Shown in pieces: positions 1 through 8,824 of a DNA stretch of 64,000 bases. The number at the start of each line of letters is the position of its first letter. The first letter of the stretch is position 1. A model generated the notes under the pieces. It did not search any database and was not told the origin of the DNA. It saw only the letters and a program-made list of their open reading frames with translations. Position numbers and translations under genes: made by a program. Where the stretch lies: NCBI RefSeq assembly GCF_024806495.1, contig NZ_JANUFF010000003.1, forward strand, positions 186,001-250,000. The letters run 5' to 3'. The stretch comes from Chryseobacterium sp. JUb7. GTDB lineage: Bacteria; Bacteroidota; Bacteroidia; Flavobacteriales; Weeksellaceae.

Positions 1-1665
1 CAACCCCGTCTTTATAATCGACAAGATTTGACATTTTTTTATAAAATACTTCTCCTGTAAATTCGTATCCGTTATTTAATTTTCTGGTATAAGCTAAATT
101 TAACTGATCTCCTACCTGTGGTTTTTTTAGGTTTATCCAAACATCATTATTTGCTATACCTCCTCCTGCACTGCTGTTCAAAGTTTGAATACTCTGAGTG
201 TTTCTGGAATACCCGAACCTTATATTGTTATTTTTATTAAATGCATAATTAACCATTACCCTGGGCTCAAGATTGACATAACTTTTAGATTCAGCTGCTT
301 TATTTTTACCTTGGGAAAGCATTGATAGCCGCAATCCGAAATTCATAAAGAGTTTATCTGAAATTTTGAAATCATCATCCGCATACACAGCATTTTCCCA
401 CATAGATCTAGGAGTTCTCAAAAAATCTGAATGAATAGATTCGGATAAATTTGGCGTAAAAAAATCATAGTAAGAAGTCTGTAGCCCATAATGCAGTGTA
501 TGATTCAAACCTGCATAATGAGAAAAATCCTGTTTAAACTGCCAGTTTCTGATGGTAGGATTCACATCAGAAACGTCACCTTTGTCATTTAAGACTGTTG
601 CTTTATAATCATATCCGCTATAGATGAGTGAGGTATTTGAGAATAACTTGCTGCTGATAATACTGTTCCATCTTAATGAAGCAGCCGTATTGCCCCAGTT
701 ATTTTTAAATTTGTCCACAGACATAATATCTCTACCAAAATAGCTTGTAAGATAAATTGAGTTATTTTTATTGATCTGGTAATTGAGTTTCGCATTCAAA
801 TCATAGAAATACAATTTATTTTTTGATTCTTCATCTTTCGGCAAAAAAATATCTGCATAAGTTCTCCTCGCAGATACTATAAAAGAAGATTTACCTTTTT
901 GTAGAGGTCCTTCAACGCTCACCCTGCTGCTGATCAAACCTATTCCTCCTGCTACTCCAAAGTTTTGGTTATTGCCATCTTTCATTTTAACATCCACGAC
1001 TGATGATAAACGACCTCCATACTGAGCAGGAATATTTCCCTTGTAAAGTGTTACATTCCTTAAAGCATCACTATTAAATGTACTAAAAAATCCCAATAAA
1101 TGAGAATTATTAAAAATAGGCGCTTCATCCAGCAGAATAAGATTTTGATCTAAATTTCGCCTCTTACACTAAATCCTGAACTTCCTTCCTGAGAAGATAT
1201 ACCGGGCAAAAACTGTAATGTTTTAATTACATCCCTTTCTCCAAATAAGACCGGTAGTTTTGAAATTCCCTGGATGTCAAGAACTTCTGCACCAGCCCGG
1301 GTCTGAGTAGAGAAAGCTTTATTTTTCCTGGGATCTTTAATCGTAATTTCTTCAATTTCAATCCCTTCATCTTTTTCAAGCTCCCAATCCATTTTTTTTT
1401 CTGCATCAAGATGTACATTTTGAGTTTCGGGTCTGTGTTTATTGTGGCTGATAATCAAAGTATAATCATTCTCAGGAAGAGATAAAGAATAAAAACCATA
1501 GTCATTGGTTTCAATAGATATTTCAGGATTGTCTTTGACCCGGATCGTAGCTCCGGCGATCACTTCTCCTGTATTCTGGTCTTTTACGACTCCATTAATA
1601 GAGTAACTTTTCTGGGCATAACAACCTACTGACAAACATATTGCCATAGTAGTAATTCGCATCAT
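1..1665 (-). pseudogene. TonB-dependent receptor, frameshifted, cut by window edge
   Basis: Outer-membrane TonB-dependent receptor with a signal peptide ending near CYAQ, an N-terminal carboxypeptidase-like regulatory domain (VKDQNTGEVIAGATI) and a plug domain. The reading frame breaks in the plug: after GFSVRG it hits TAG at 1150-1152. Adding one G near 1157-1161 restores the usual SVRGGNLDQNLILLDEAP and a frame that stays open to the window edge, including LYKGNIPAQYGGRLSS and later barrel sequence. The start at 1665 is preferred over an upstream ATG at 1713 because a TATATTTG promoter element lies between them. Either a pseudogene, a phase-variable gene, or a one-base sequencing error; the otherwise intact downstream frame makes the break recent or artefactual. 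The ligand is unknown. Confidence 0.85.
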
Positions 1666-1692
1666 CTGTGTTGTGTTTTGTATATTTTTGCG

Positions 1693-1700
1693 CAAATATA
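1693..1700 (-). promoter_or_regulatory. -7 promoter element of the TonB receptor
   Basis: TATATTTG on the minus strand matches the Bacteroidota -7 consensus TAnnTTTG. It sits 28 bases upstream of the chosen start at 1665. No good -33 TTG was found at the right distance. Confidence 0.5.
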
Positions 1701-1905
1701 AAAACAATTCCAACTGATTTTAAGCTACTGTTTTACAACCAGAATGATGGTAGAATGAAAAATATCTACATTACAATAAAAAAATGTTTAAATTTTATTT
1801 TCTAAATATTTTAATTAATTAAAAAACAGCCTCTATTAACTTTATTTTATAATTAATATTTTTCAACAAAATAAATAAACTTTAATATAAAATTAACTTA
1901 CATAG

Positions 1906-2259
1906 CTATATTTTAGCATTAAAAGTTAATAATTTTAAGAATATCAAAAACGTAATAATCATCTCTAAAATGATGATCGTTAATAAATATCCAAATGGTT
2001 TATGTAGAGAAATGCCTACCATCAATTTTATAACTCCTAAGAATAAGATGGAAATCATAAGGCAAAATGTCAATTTGGAAATCTTTTCTCTGAAATATAT
2101 TAATATGACCGTTGAAGTATAGAACCCGAAAAGGAGAATCAGATAAAATGTAAGAAAGTAAGGTCCTTTTAAAGAAATCGGATTCAAAGTTTGATGATTG
2201 ATAAAAAGCCAGATCAGGCTTATCAAAACAGGAATGGTATATAAGATGATTTTCTTCAT
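1906..2259 (-). CDS. Small four-helix membrane protein of unknown function
   Basis: 117 residues starting MKKIILYTIP, made almost entirely of hydrophobic segments (about four predicted helices). A longer frame runs upstream to 2379 but only overlaps the preceding gene out of frame; the ATG at 2259 lies 10 bases after that gene's stop and is the likely start. Probably cotranscribed with the Cys/Gly-tailed protein upstream. I do not recognise the family. Confidence 0.6.
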   Translation of the reverse strand: MKKIILYTIPVLISLIWLFINHQTLNPISLKGPYFLTFYLILLFGFYTSTVILIYFREKISKLTFCLMISILFLGVIKLMVGISLHKPFGYLLTIIILEMIITFLIFLKLLTFNAKI

Positions 2260-2269
2260 AACTTTTTTT

Positions 2270-2962
2270 TTAATCTCCACCACCACACCCACCGCAACCT
2301 CCACCACAGGAGCTTCCGCAAGAACTGCTGCAACCCGAAGAACTTCCGCCACAACCACTCGAGCTCCCTCCGCCATCATTTTGATTTTTATTTCGGTCTT
2401 TACTTTTTCCTAAAGCCCATGAAAGAAAAAAGATAAAAGCAAAGGCAGCTGATACATTTCCGAGGCCATCGGAGCAAGAACTCAAAATAAGCAGTACTGA
2501 AATAACTGTCAGCCAATTCATTTTTGATCCTTTTTTTCCTATTTTACCCATCCAGATATCAGCAGGAGGCTGTTGTCCGAAAATTTCCTGATAATTTTTC
2601 AATGTGCTATCAAACCATATTTTATGCTTCTGCTTTTCATTTGAACCTCCTTTTGAAGGATGATGGTGAAGCTTGGTCTGAAGAATATTCGGACAGAATT
2701 CTTCCCAATAATTCTGAGTATAGATCAGATGCATATGCCAGACTTTATCTACAACCTCACTCGGAGAGGCTCCGTTTGGTAAAATACAGCACAGATAAAC
2801 AAATTTTTTATATTCTTCTATGGCTTTTTTTGTAAAACGCGGAGTCCATTTTTCTTCCTGGGCCAATTTTTTTGAGAAAGGGAAATCAGCCTCGTTGTCT
2901 AAAGGAAAAGATTGAAGCCTGTTCCAGAGCGGATCATTGTGTAATAAGATTTTTGCTTCCAT
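2270..2962 (-). CDS. Glycine-rich-domain (DUF1399-like) membrane protein with Cys/Gly tail
   Basis: 230 residues. Residues 1-140 carry the signature of glycine-rich domain proteins: DKVWHMHL (72-79) followed by Y..FC and a later HHHP. One or two hydrophobic segments follow at about 149-185, with SSC near 161-163. The last 35 residues are almost only Gly, Ser and Cys with ten cysteines, ending in GGCGGCGGGD. The tail might bind metal, form disulfides or self-associate; that is inference. It stands 10 bases ahead of a small membrane protein gene and is divergent from the gene at 3064. The cellular role is unknown. Confidence 0.65.
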   Translation of the reverse strand: MEAKILLHNDPLWNRLQSFPLDNEADFPFSKKLAQEEKWTPRFTKKAIEEYKKFVYLCCILPNGASPSEVVDKVWHMHLIYTQNYWEEFCPNILQTKLHHHPSKGGSNEKQKHKIWFDSTLKNYQEIFGQQPPADIWMGKIGKKGSKMNWLTVISVLLILSSCSDGLGNVSAAFAFIFFLSWALGKSKDRNKNQNDGGGSSSGCGGSSSGCSSSCGSSCGGGCGGCGGGD

Positions 2963-3063
2963 TGTTTTAAACTTTTAGTTTCTACTCAAATATCATTCGA
3001 TTTAAAAATATAAAAGTCTTACAACAGTATTTTTTAGTTTTAAAATAATCTTAAATTAGTCTT

Positions 3064-3960
3064 ATGAAAAAAGAAGATATTCAGCATCTTGAGAAATTGA
3101 TGAATTTTTTAGCTCAGCATTTTTTAAAGAAACATCATTGGGAAGACGTTTCAAAAACTGAATGGTCATATATTGTCACTGAAATTAATGATTTGATTAT
3201 CAATCAAAATAATGAAAATACCAGCAAGAAAACACCGGATATTCTGGGGTCAAACTATCTATACGAGCATTTGATAATTAATAAATTAAAAAAATATTTT
3301 CATAATAATAATGCTGTTCTAAGTAAGCCTAATCTGGCAAAATTAAGTCTGATCGTCAGAGTTTTAGGATATTCTAGTTATATTGATTTTATCAATTCAA
3401 ATACAGAATCGTTCAATTTTAGTGATCTAAGAATTGAAATGAACAAGGTGCAGCAGAATACAAATTTGCTGGACCGGCTCGTAGGCTGTTGGTATTCCTA
3501 CAACAGAAACCTTCCGGAAAGTCCGTTACAGGCTAAAGAAGACCGGATCTGGCGTTCGGCAACGGAAATCTATAAGTCTGAAACGACAGGAGAATACTTC
3601 ATTGAAAGGAGCGGTGGTGACCGTCACAAATATTTCGGAAAAGTAACTGCGTATTCAGATTATGTTTTTATCATCATGAACAGCAATACATTTATCCGTC
3701 AACGCCATTTTATTTCAAGAATAAAAGACATCAAGGAAAAGTTGAAAAATCCAGAATATAAGCTCCATGAGTTGCATTTTATAAGTACATGTATCAGTTT
3801 TAACCAAGAGCCGATTGCCCTTTTTGAAATCTTCCAGAAAGCAGACAGAAAAACCTTTATTTCCGACTCTCTCAGCTATCCCATAGACAGTGAAGAAATA
3901 CCAAAATCTATTGTAAAACAGCTTGAAGATACAGAGTCTAACAGAATTGATTACAGATAA
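3064..3960 (+). CDS. Hypothetical cytosolic protein
   Basis: 298 residues with no signal peptide or membrane segment. It is Lys/Asn-rich and mostly helical in the first half (LGYSSYIDFI near 115), with a more mixed, possibly beta-rich second half around GCWYSYNRNLPESP and TGEYFIERSGGD. It stands alone, divergent from the Cys/Gly-tailed gene, and no terminator was recognised after it. I do not recognise the family. The start at 3064 is the only good ATG near the frame's beginning. Confidence 0.6.
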   Translation: MKKEDIQHLEKLMNFLAQHFLKKHHWEDVSKTEWSYIVTEINDLIINQNNENTSKKTPDILGSNYLYEHLIINKLKKYFHNNNAVLSKPNLAKLSLIVRVLGYSSYIDFINSNTESFNFSDLRIEMNKVQQNTNLLDRLVGCWYSYNRNLPESPLQAKEDRIWRSATEIYKSETTGEYFIERSGGDRHKYFGKVTAYSDYVFIIMNSNTFIRQRHFISRIKDIKEKLKNPEYKLHELHFISTCISFNQEPIALFEIFQKADRKTFISDSLSYPIDSEEIPKSIVKQLEDTESNRIDYR

Positions 3961-4085
3961 TTGGAATAGGAGTAACTATTATTGATTGGCAAGCATAAAC
4001 CCTTTGTCTGGATCTAAATTTTTTGATTCAGTCCCTTCTTAGAATACAACGTTTTTCGCTGTTCTGTATGATCTCAACTCTGAAA

Positions 4086-4829
4086 TTAACTTACCAACCA
4101 GTCTTTAAAATCCTTCACGCGATCACGGCTTACCGTTATCTCTTCTTCAGGCTGAAAATCTAATTCCACTTTATAATTCGGTGAAGTGTGGATGTTTTTT
4201 ATATAATCTGAACTGATTATAAACTGTCGGTTCACGCGGAAAAATTTTTTTTCATCCAATACCTCAGCCAATTCATCCAAAGTAAAATCCGAAGGGTAAG
4301 TTCTATCCTGAGTCTGTAGATAAACGATTTTATTTTCACTAAAAAAACAGCTGACTTCATTCGTCTGAACAATCTTAAGATTATAACCTATTTTCACCAA
4401 AATTCTGGAGAGAGTCGTTTTATCTTTTTTAATTAACTGCTTAATTTCCTGTGAAGTGACCGAGTTATCTGAAGGAATAAATGACTTAAACTTTTCAATC
4501 GCTCCAGACAGATCTTCATCCAAAATAGGCTTGAGAAGGTAGTCGATACTGTTTAATTTAAAAGCCTTTAAAGTATACTGATCAAATGCTGTGGTATAAA
4601 TGATAAAACCTTTTGTAGGAATTTTCTCAAAAATATCGAATGACAGACCGTCGCCCAATACAATATCTGAAAATATAAGCTGAGGATGCTCATTATTTGA
4701 AAACCACTCCACTCCTTCTTCTACAGATTCTATTTTCGCAACTACTTCTATTTCTGGAAATTCATTCAACATTCTTTCTAACTTCCTTGAAGCCGGCTTT
4801 TCATCTTCGATAATAACAGTTCTGATCAT
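4086..4829 (-). CDS. LytTR-family response regulator
   Basis: 247 residues: receiver domain at 1-120 with acidic pocket EDE (8-10), phosphoacceptor Asp55 in FSDIVLGD and conserved Lys100 in DYLLKP, then a LytTR DNA-binding domain at about 140-247 (KIGYNLKIV, FFRVNRQFIIS). It is the last gene of a minus-strand series that begins with a LytS-like histidine kinase at 6621-7937, so the two very probably form a two-component pair. Kinase and regulator are separated by small 2TM proteins and a methyltransferase-like protein rather than being adjacent. Targets are unknown. Confidence 0.93.
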   Translation of the reverse strand: MIRTVIIEDEKPASRKLERMLNEFPEIEVVAKIESVEEGVEWFSNNEHPQLIFSDIVLGDGLSFDIFEKIPTKGFIIYTTAFDQYTLKAFKLNSIDYLLKPILDEDLSGAIEKFKSFIPSDNSVTSQEIKQLIKKDKTTLSRILVKIGYNLKIVQTNEVSCFFSENKIVYLQTQDRTYPSDFTLDELAEVLDEKKFFRVNRQFIISSDYIKNIHTSPNYKVELDFQPEEEITVSRDRVKDFKDWLVS

Positions 4830-4877
4830 TGAGTATTAGTTTTTACTTTAAATTTGAATAAAAATACTTAAAAGTTA

Positions 4878-5159
4878 CTAGCTGTTAAAATTAATCGGTT
4901 CTTTTGATTTTTTAACTTCCCTTTCGATGATTTCATTTTCCCACTCGCTGTCAAATACAAATAATTTTACGGCCTTTACAGTCAAAATAATTCCCCAGAT
5001 CAGAAATATAATTGATCCGTCGTATAGTGAAAAATCAATTCTCCCTTTTTCAAAAATATCATCGAAATACACGATTGCCGCAACGATTCCGAACCAAAGT
5101 AAGCTTTTGTAGAATCTTTTTAATTCTTTTACTCTCTTTACTGCCTGATTATAGTCCAT
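4878..5159 (-). CDS. 2TM domain protein
   Basis: 93 residues: a basic amphipathic start (YNQAVKRVKELKRFYKSLLW), two transmembrane helices and a charged end containing EWENEI. This matches the 2TM domain family common in Bacteroidota. It is the most diverged of the three free 2TM proteins here and lies 48 bases upstream of the response regulator start. The related domain on the nearby kinase suggests a role in the same signalling system, by inference. Confidence 0.8.
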   Translation of the reverse strand: MDYNQAVKRVKELKRFYKSLLWFGIVAAIVYFDDIFEKGRIDFSLYDGSIIFLIWGIILTVKAVKLFVFDSEWENEIIEREVKKSKEPINFNS

Positions 5160-5191
5160 TGTTTCTAGTTTTTTAGGTATTGTAAATTATT

Positions 5192-5485
5192 TTAAAGTGT
5201 TTTTGTGTTTTTTCTCTCTTCTTCCATCAATTCTCTGATCTTTTTCTCTTCCCAGTTCTTTCCGATACCGAACGTATTTACTGCATGTGCTGCAAGCCCT
5301 AATCCCCATCCTAACATTGGCCAGAAGAACCATAAGTGATTAGGAGACGTCAGTAAATTCAATACGACTAAAAAAGGAATTACCAGACAGTAAGAAGTAA
5401 GATTTCCATAAAATCCTTTTAATTCTTTTACTCTCTTAGAAGCTTTTCTGTAGGCTAAGTCTTCTTTTCTGATTATTGTTTCCAT
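5192..5485 (-). CDS. 2TM domain protein, close relative of the kinase tail
   Basis: 97 residues. It shares KRVKELKGFYGNLTSYC, PMLGWGLGLAAH and GKNWEEKKIREL with the C-terminal domain of the histidine kinase at 6621-7937, so the two come from a recent duplication. There are two membrane helices between charged ends. Probably translated from a message starting near the TACATTTG element at 5530-5537. Possible membrane partner or competitor of the kinase tail; function unproven. Confidence 0.82.
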   Translation of the reverse strand: METIIRKEDLAYRKASKRVKELKGFYGNLTSYCLVIPFLVVLNLLTSPNHLWFFWPMLGWGLGLAAHAVNTFGIGKNWEEKKIRELMEEERKNTKTL

Positions 5486-5529
5486 AATTTTTAAGTTTAA
5501 AAAAGTTAATTTGTTTGTTTTTGTTGAGA

Positions 5530-5537
5530 CAAATGTA
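5530..5537 (-). promoter_or_regulatory. Candidate -7 promoter element upstream of 2TM gene
   Basis: TACATTTG on the minus strand fits TAnnTTTG, with a TTTG about 16 bases further upstream serving as a possible -33 element. It lies in the 207-base gap between the ICMT-like gene and the 2TM gene at 5192-5485, so the 2TM/response-regulator end of the series may have its own promoter. Confidence 0.45.
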
Positions 5538-5692
5538 GGTCAACAATGATCCTCAAATCAATTTTATCTTACCGAACCGTAGAAAATAACAACTGAGTTG
5601 TAAAAAATATCAGGTAGCCGAAAAATAAGCCTCTTTCCCCAGTCGTTTTTCTTGATAAAAAACCTTGTAATCAGCTTTATCTATGTCAACAG

Positions 5693-6268
5693 CTAGTAGA
5701 TAAAGGGAATCAGTTTTTTAGTTTTTCTTCTGTATTCCAGATATTCATCTCCAAACTGCTCAATCAGAGCCTGCTCTTCTATTTTAATTCTATAAATAAA
5801 AGCAGTGAATGGAGGAATAAATGCCAGAAACAATGATATCCAATTATTTAAATATAACCCAAGCCCAAGAGAAGTAAGAAGTGAAAAAGCATAAGACGGA
5901 TGTCTCAGATATCTGTAAAAACCTTCTTTCTTAATCTGATGGTCTTGTTTTATCGTAACATCTACAGTAAAATATCTTCCTAATGATCTGATAATAATAA
6001 ATCTAAAGATAATTCCGATCAAAATGAAACTCTCTCCTATATAAAAAATCCAAGACCGATGCACTATCGGAAACTTGGTAAAATAAGAGAGCGTAACCGA
6101 AGCAGCAATGGAAAAAAGAATCGCAATCCAAAGAATATTAAGGGTAAATTTATCTTTATTTTTTGGGTCCTTTTCTCCAGATTTCAAGAGTCTTTTGTAA
6201 AGAAATTCACTTAAAAACCATACGAACATGGAAAAAGTGAAAAACAGTTCTAATATTTTCATTTCCAA
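5693..6268 (-). CDS. Isoprenylcysteine carboxyl methyltransferase-family membrane protein
   Basis: 191 residues with about five membrane helices and the C-terminal signature of the ICMT/PEMT-like family: GFYRYLRHPSYA (the SAM-binding RHP core), then EEQALIEQFGDEYLEYR near the end. Bacterial members are membrane methyltransferases of mostly unknown substrate. It sits inside the 2TM/histidine-kinase series, 26 bases downstream of a 2TM gene, so it may be cotranscribed with the signalling genes; no direct link is visible. A start two codons later (MKILELFF) is equally possible. Confidence 0.8.
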   Translation of the reverse strand: MEMKILELFFTFSMFVWFLSEFLYKRLLKSGEKDPKNKDKFTLNILWIAILFSIAASVTLSYFTKFPIVHRSWIFYIGESFILIGIIFRFIIIRSLGRYFTVDVTIKQDHQIKKEGFYRYLRHPSYAFSLLTSLGLGLYLNNWISLFLAFIPPFTAFIYRIKIEEQALIEQFGDEYLEYRRKTKKLIPFIY

Positions 6269-6294
6269 TAATTTTCTTAAATAAAAATTACTTG

Positions 6295-6603
6295 TTAATT
6301 GCTATTTTTCTCTTTATCCATTAGTTCTTTGATTTTCTTTTCTTCCCAGTCATTTCCCAAAAGGAATTTAGGTAAAAAGACATTCATTCCATAAATAATT
6401 AATCCTACGCCCCAAAAGAAAGGTAAAGCAAAGTATTGCCATCTCCAGATCGTTTCTCCCGGTTTTAAATCCTGATAATTAAGAAATAAAATAAAAATAT
6501 TTACGGCAAGATAAACGAAGGAGAAAACATAAAAATTTTTAATCTTTTTCACTCTCCTTTCGGCTTCTTTATAACGAAAGTCATTTTCATCAATATTTTC
6601 CAT
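6295..6603 (-). CDS. 2TM domain protein
   Basis: 102 residues with the family layout: YKEAERRVKKIKNFYVF, two membrane helices, then GNDWEEKKIKELMDKEK. It lies 17 bases downstream of the histidine kinase gene, whose last 84 residues are the same domain. Cotranscription with the kinase is very likely. Role unknown, probably within the same membrane signalling assembly. Confidence 0.82.
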   Translation of the reverse strand: MENIDENDFRYKEAERRVKKIKNFYVFSFVYLAVNIFILFLNYQDLKPGETIWRWQYFALPFFWGVGLIIYGMNVFLPKFLLGNDWEEKKIKELMDKEKNSN

Positions 6604-6620
6604 GATTGTATGTTTTTAAA

Positions 6621-7937
6621 TTATTGTCTGTTGTGTTTTTCCAAAATTTCTCGGATTTTCTTTTCTTCCCAGTTTTTACCGATCGCGAAAACGTTCATTC
6701 CATGGGCAATCAAACCAATTCCCCATCCTAACATCGGAAAATAGAACCAGATATGTTTAGGATTTGTCACTAAGTTGATAATGATTAAAAAAGGGATGAT
6801 AATGCAGTATGAAATCAGATTCCCGTAGAAGCTTTTTATTTCCTTTACCCTTTTTTTTGCTCTTTCGTAAGCTTTGTCCGTATCGTCAATTTTTATACTG
6901 ACAACATTAGGTTTAGCCGATAATACCGGAAGCTTTACTTTAAAATAATCTTCTGATTTCTCAATAAAAACATTTCGCTTGGTAAGCAATGAATACCGCT
7001 GTACAATATTCGAAAGTCCAATTCCGGAACTTTCTTTCATCTGCTCTCTTACCTGCAGATTATTTTCAATACATAAAGTATCATTTTCCGAAAATATTCT
7101 GATCATTAAAGGTCTCGAAGAAGTTGCAAAATTGTGCTTGATACAGTTTTCCAAAAGCAGTTGTAAAGATAAAGGAACAACAAATCTTCGGTAGTCTTCT
7201 TTTTCAACATCAAAAACAAAATCCACACTGTCTTCAAATCTGGTTTTCAGCAGATCACAATAGGTTTTTGCAAATTCTATTTCATCTTCTACAGTTACCA
7301 GTTCTTTATCTTTCTGTTCCAGTACATATCTGTAAATCTTTGACATAGAAGCAGTAAACTTTTGAGCCTGTTTTGGGTTTTCATCTATTAATGAACTTAA
7401 AACATTTAAAGAATTAAAGAGAAAATGAGGATCAAGCTGGTTCTTTAAGCTCTCAAACTGTGCATTGGCAGATTTTGCAATTAATTTTTGCTCAACAACC
7501 TCTTTTTTGGAAGTTTTTTTTAGCTCTTCCATAAAGCTTTTTGCGTGCAGAAATGTAGAAATAAGCAAGGCTATATTAATCGTAAACCAGTTGATAAAAT
7601 TATATCTTCCCGAAAAGTATTCCTGGGTCGTCACAGCCTTCTGAAAAACTACAAAATTCATATAATTGCAGAAGTATACCAAAATAACATTGGCGATAAG
7701 GATAGAAACAATGCTTATAACCGTTCTTTTTGTCGTCGCTTCGGACCAAGGAAACTTTTTATTAAGAAAATCATTTATCAAGCCGTTTCCTATTCCCAGA
7801 AGAAAGGAATACATTGTAGAGATCAGCAGTGTGCGCATAAAGTTTTCAATCGTCATCTCATCCGTAAAAACGAAAAAGAAAAATAACGATGTAGCCACTG
7901 TGATCCAAAGTAAGGTGATCAGATTTTTACGTTTCAT
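6621..7937 (-). CDS. LytS-like sensor histidine kinase fused to a C-terminal 2TM domain
   Basis: 438 residues from the ATG at 7937. About four membrane helices lie at 8-130, then a coiled linker, the His_kinase domain with phosphoacceptor His171 in DPHFLFNSLN, an HATPase domain (N-box LLENCIKHNF at 261-270, G-box SSGIGLSN), and an added 2TM domain at about 355-438. The fusion places two more membrane helices after the ATPase, which is unusual for a kinase. The frame runs open upstream to 8255 but there it passes through a terminator and the neighbouring gene; a promoter at 7955-7983 fixes the shorter start. The likely partner is the LytTR regulator at 4086-4829. Confidence 0.9.
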   Translation of the reverse strand: MKRKNLITLLWITVATSLFFFFVFTDEMTIENFMRTLLISTMYSFLLGIGNGLINDFLNKKFPWSEATTKRTVISIVSILIANVILVYFCNYMNFVVFQKAVTTQEYFSGRYNFINWFTINIALLISTFLHAKSFMEELKKTSKKEVVEQKLIAKSANAQFESLKNQLDPHFLFNSLNVLSSLIDENPKQAQKFTASMSKIYRYVLEQKDKELVTVEDEIEFAKTYCDLLKTRFEDSVDFVFDVEKEDYRRFVVPLSLQLLLENCIKHNFATSSRPLMIRIFSENDTLCIENNLQVREQMKESSGIGLSNIVQRYSLLTKRNVFIEKSEDYFKVKLPVLSAKPNVVSIKIDDTDKAYERAKKRVKEIKSFYGNLISYCIIIPFLIIINLVTNPKHIWFYFPMLGWGIGLIAHGMNVFAIGKNWEEKKIREILEKHNRQ

Positions 7938-7954
7938 GAGTAAGTTTCTTGGTT

Positions 7955-7983
7955 CAAAATTAGTCGATATTAAAGGTATCAAA
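7955..7983 (-). promoter_or_regulatory. Promoter of the histidine kinase series
   Basis: On the minus strand TTTG, 17 bases, then TAATTTTG: a full match to the Bacteroidota -33/-7 pattern. It ends 17 bases before the ATG at 7937, giving a leader of about 10 bases. It supports the 7937 start over the longer frame. Confidence 0.7.
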
Positions 7984-8025
7984 AAAAAATTCTGTCCGAA
8001 CAGTATTTTTTTGTACCCGAACCGC

Positions 8026-8056
8026 ATAAAAAAACCTTCCGTTGAAAGGAAGGTTT
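8026..8056 (-). terminator. Rho-independent terminator after the 8077-8730 gene
   Basis: Perfect stem AAACCTTCC / GGAAGGTTT with a 7-base loop at 8032-8056, followed on the minus strand by a run of seven Ts. It separates the periplasmic TPR-like gene from the kinase series. Confidence 0.85.
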
Positions 8057-8076
8057 GGATATAAATGTCTGGATAA

Positions 8077-8730
8077 TTATTTTTTAGCAGTCTGGCTTGC
8101 AAAATATTCTGCTTCTGCTTTTCCCCAGTTTGGATCAAGTGCAGATTTCGGTTTGTAAGTTTTGAATTTTTCCAAAGCTTGCTTAAACATCTCGATTCCT
8201 TTTGCTTCACTTCCTCCGTATTGTTTTGGTGTAAAGTACATATCTTCAGCTTCAATTAAAGCAATTCTTGGGTTATTCGGATCTAATTTTTTAGCTTCAT
8301 TAAGAGCTTCTGTAGCTTTAGCTCCATCCGTTGCATATCTCACCTGCGGATTTTCCATCATACTTAATGAATAAGCCATTTTTCTCAGCAGCTGAACCTC
8401 AGCATTATCTAATCCGCCAAGCTTTCCTACGTTATCAAGATATTTTCTTGCAGCTCCTGCATATGTCAATAACTCATCTTTTTTACCTGCCGTCATTTGT
8501 GCTCTTCCTTTTTGAATATAAGCATAAGCTGCATAGTAAAATGGTAGCCATTGGTTTCCTTCTTTCACACCGATTCTATTAAACTCCTGTCCTAAAATTT
8601 CAAATTCTTCCGGAGTCTTCGCATTTTCAATTTTAGTTATTTTTTCAGCCATTACTTTCTCATAACTGTTCTGAGCAAAAGCCGTTAAGCTCATAAAAGC
8701 TAAAGCAAAACTTAATAGATATTTCTTCAT
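8077..8730 (-). CDS. Secreted TPR-like protein
   Basis: 217 residues with a clear signal peptide (MKKYLLSFALAFMSLTAFAQ) and a helical, repeat-like body: ATEALNEAKKLDPNNPRIALIEAEDMYF and a similar KGIEMFKQALEKF block resemble tetratricopeptide units. Expected to be periplasmic or on the cell surface. It is a single gene bounded by a strong terminator downstream. Function unknown; TPR proteins usually act as binding scaffolds. Confidence 0.75.
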   Translation of the reverse strand: MKKYLLSFALAFMSLTAFAQNSYEKVMAEKITKIENAKTPEEFEILGQEFNRIGVKEGNQWLPFYYAAYAYIQKGRAQMTAGKKDELLTYAGAARKYLDNVGKLGGLDNAEVQLLRKMAYSLSMMENPQVRYATDGAKATEALNEAKKLDPNNPRIALIEAEDMYFTPKQYGGSEAKGIEMFKQALEKFKTYKPKSALDPNWGKAEAEYFASQTAKK

Positions 8731-8824
8731 TTTATTTCTATTTTTAGGGTTAGTTATATTTTATTCAAAGATATGTATTTAATCTATATAATTAAATCAT
8801 GAAAAGTTCCGATTAATTAGATTT

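Noticed and set aside
1666-1713. N-terminal extension of the TonB receptor to an ATG at 1713
   Set aside because: The promoter element lies at 1693-1700 and a proper signal peptide begins only at 1665.
2198-2413. Plus-strand frame rich in Thr, Ser and Ala
   Set aside because: Antisense shadow of the Cys/Gly tail; its simple composition comes from that tail.
7938-8255. Longer histidine kinase starting at 8255
   Set aside because: The extra 106 residues cross a strong terminator and overlap the neighbouring gene; a consensus promoter fits the start at 7937.
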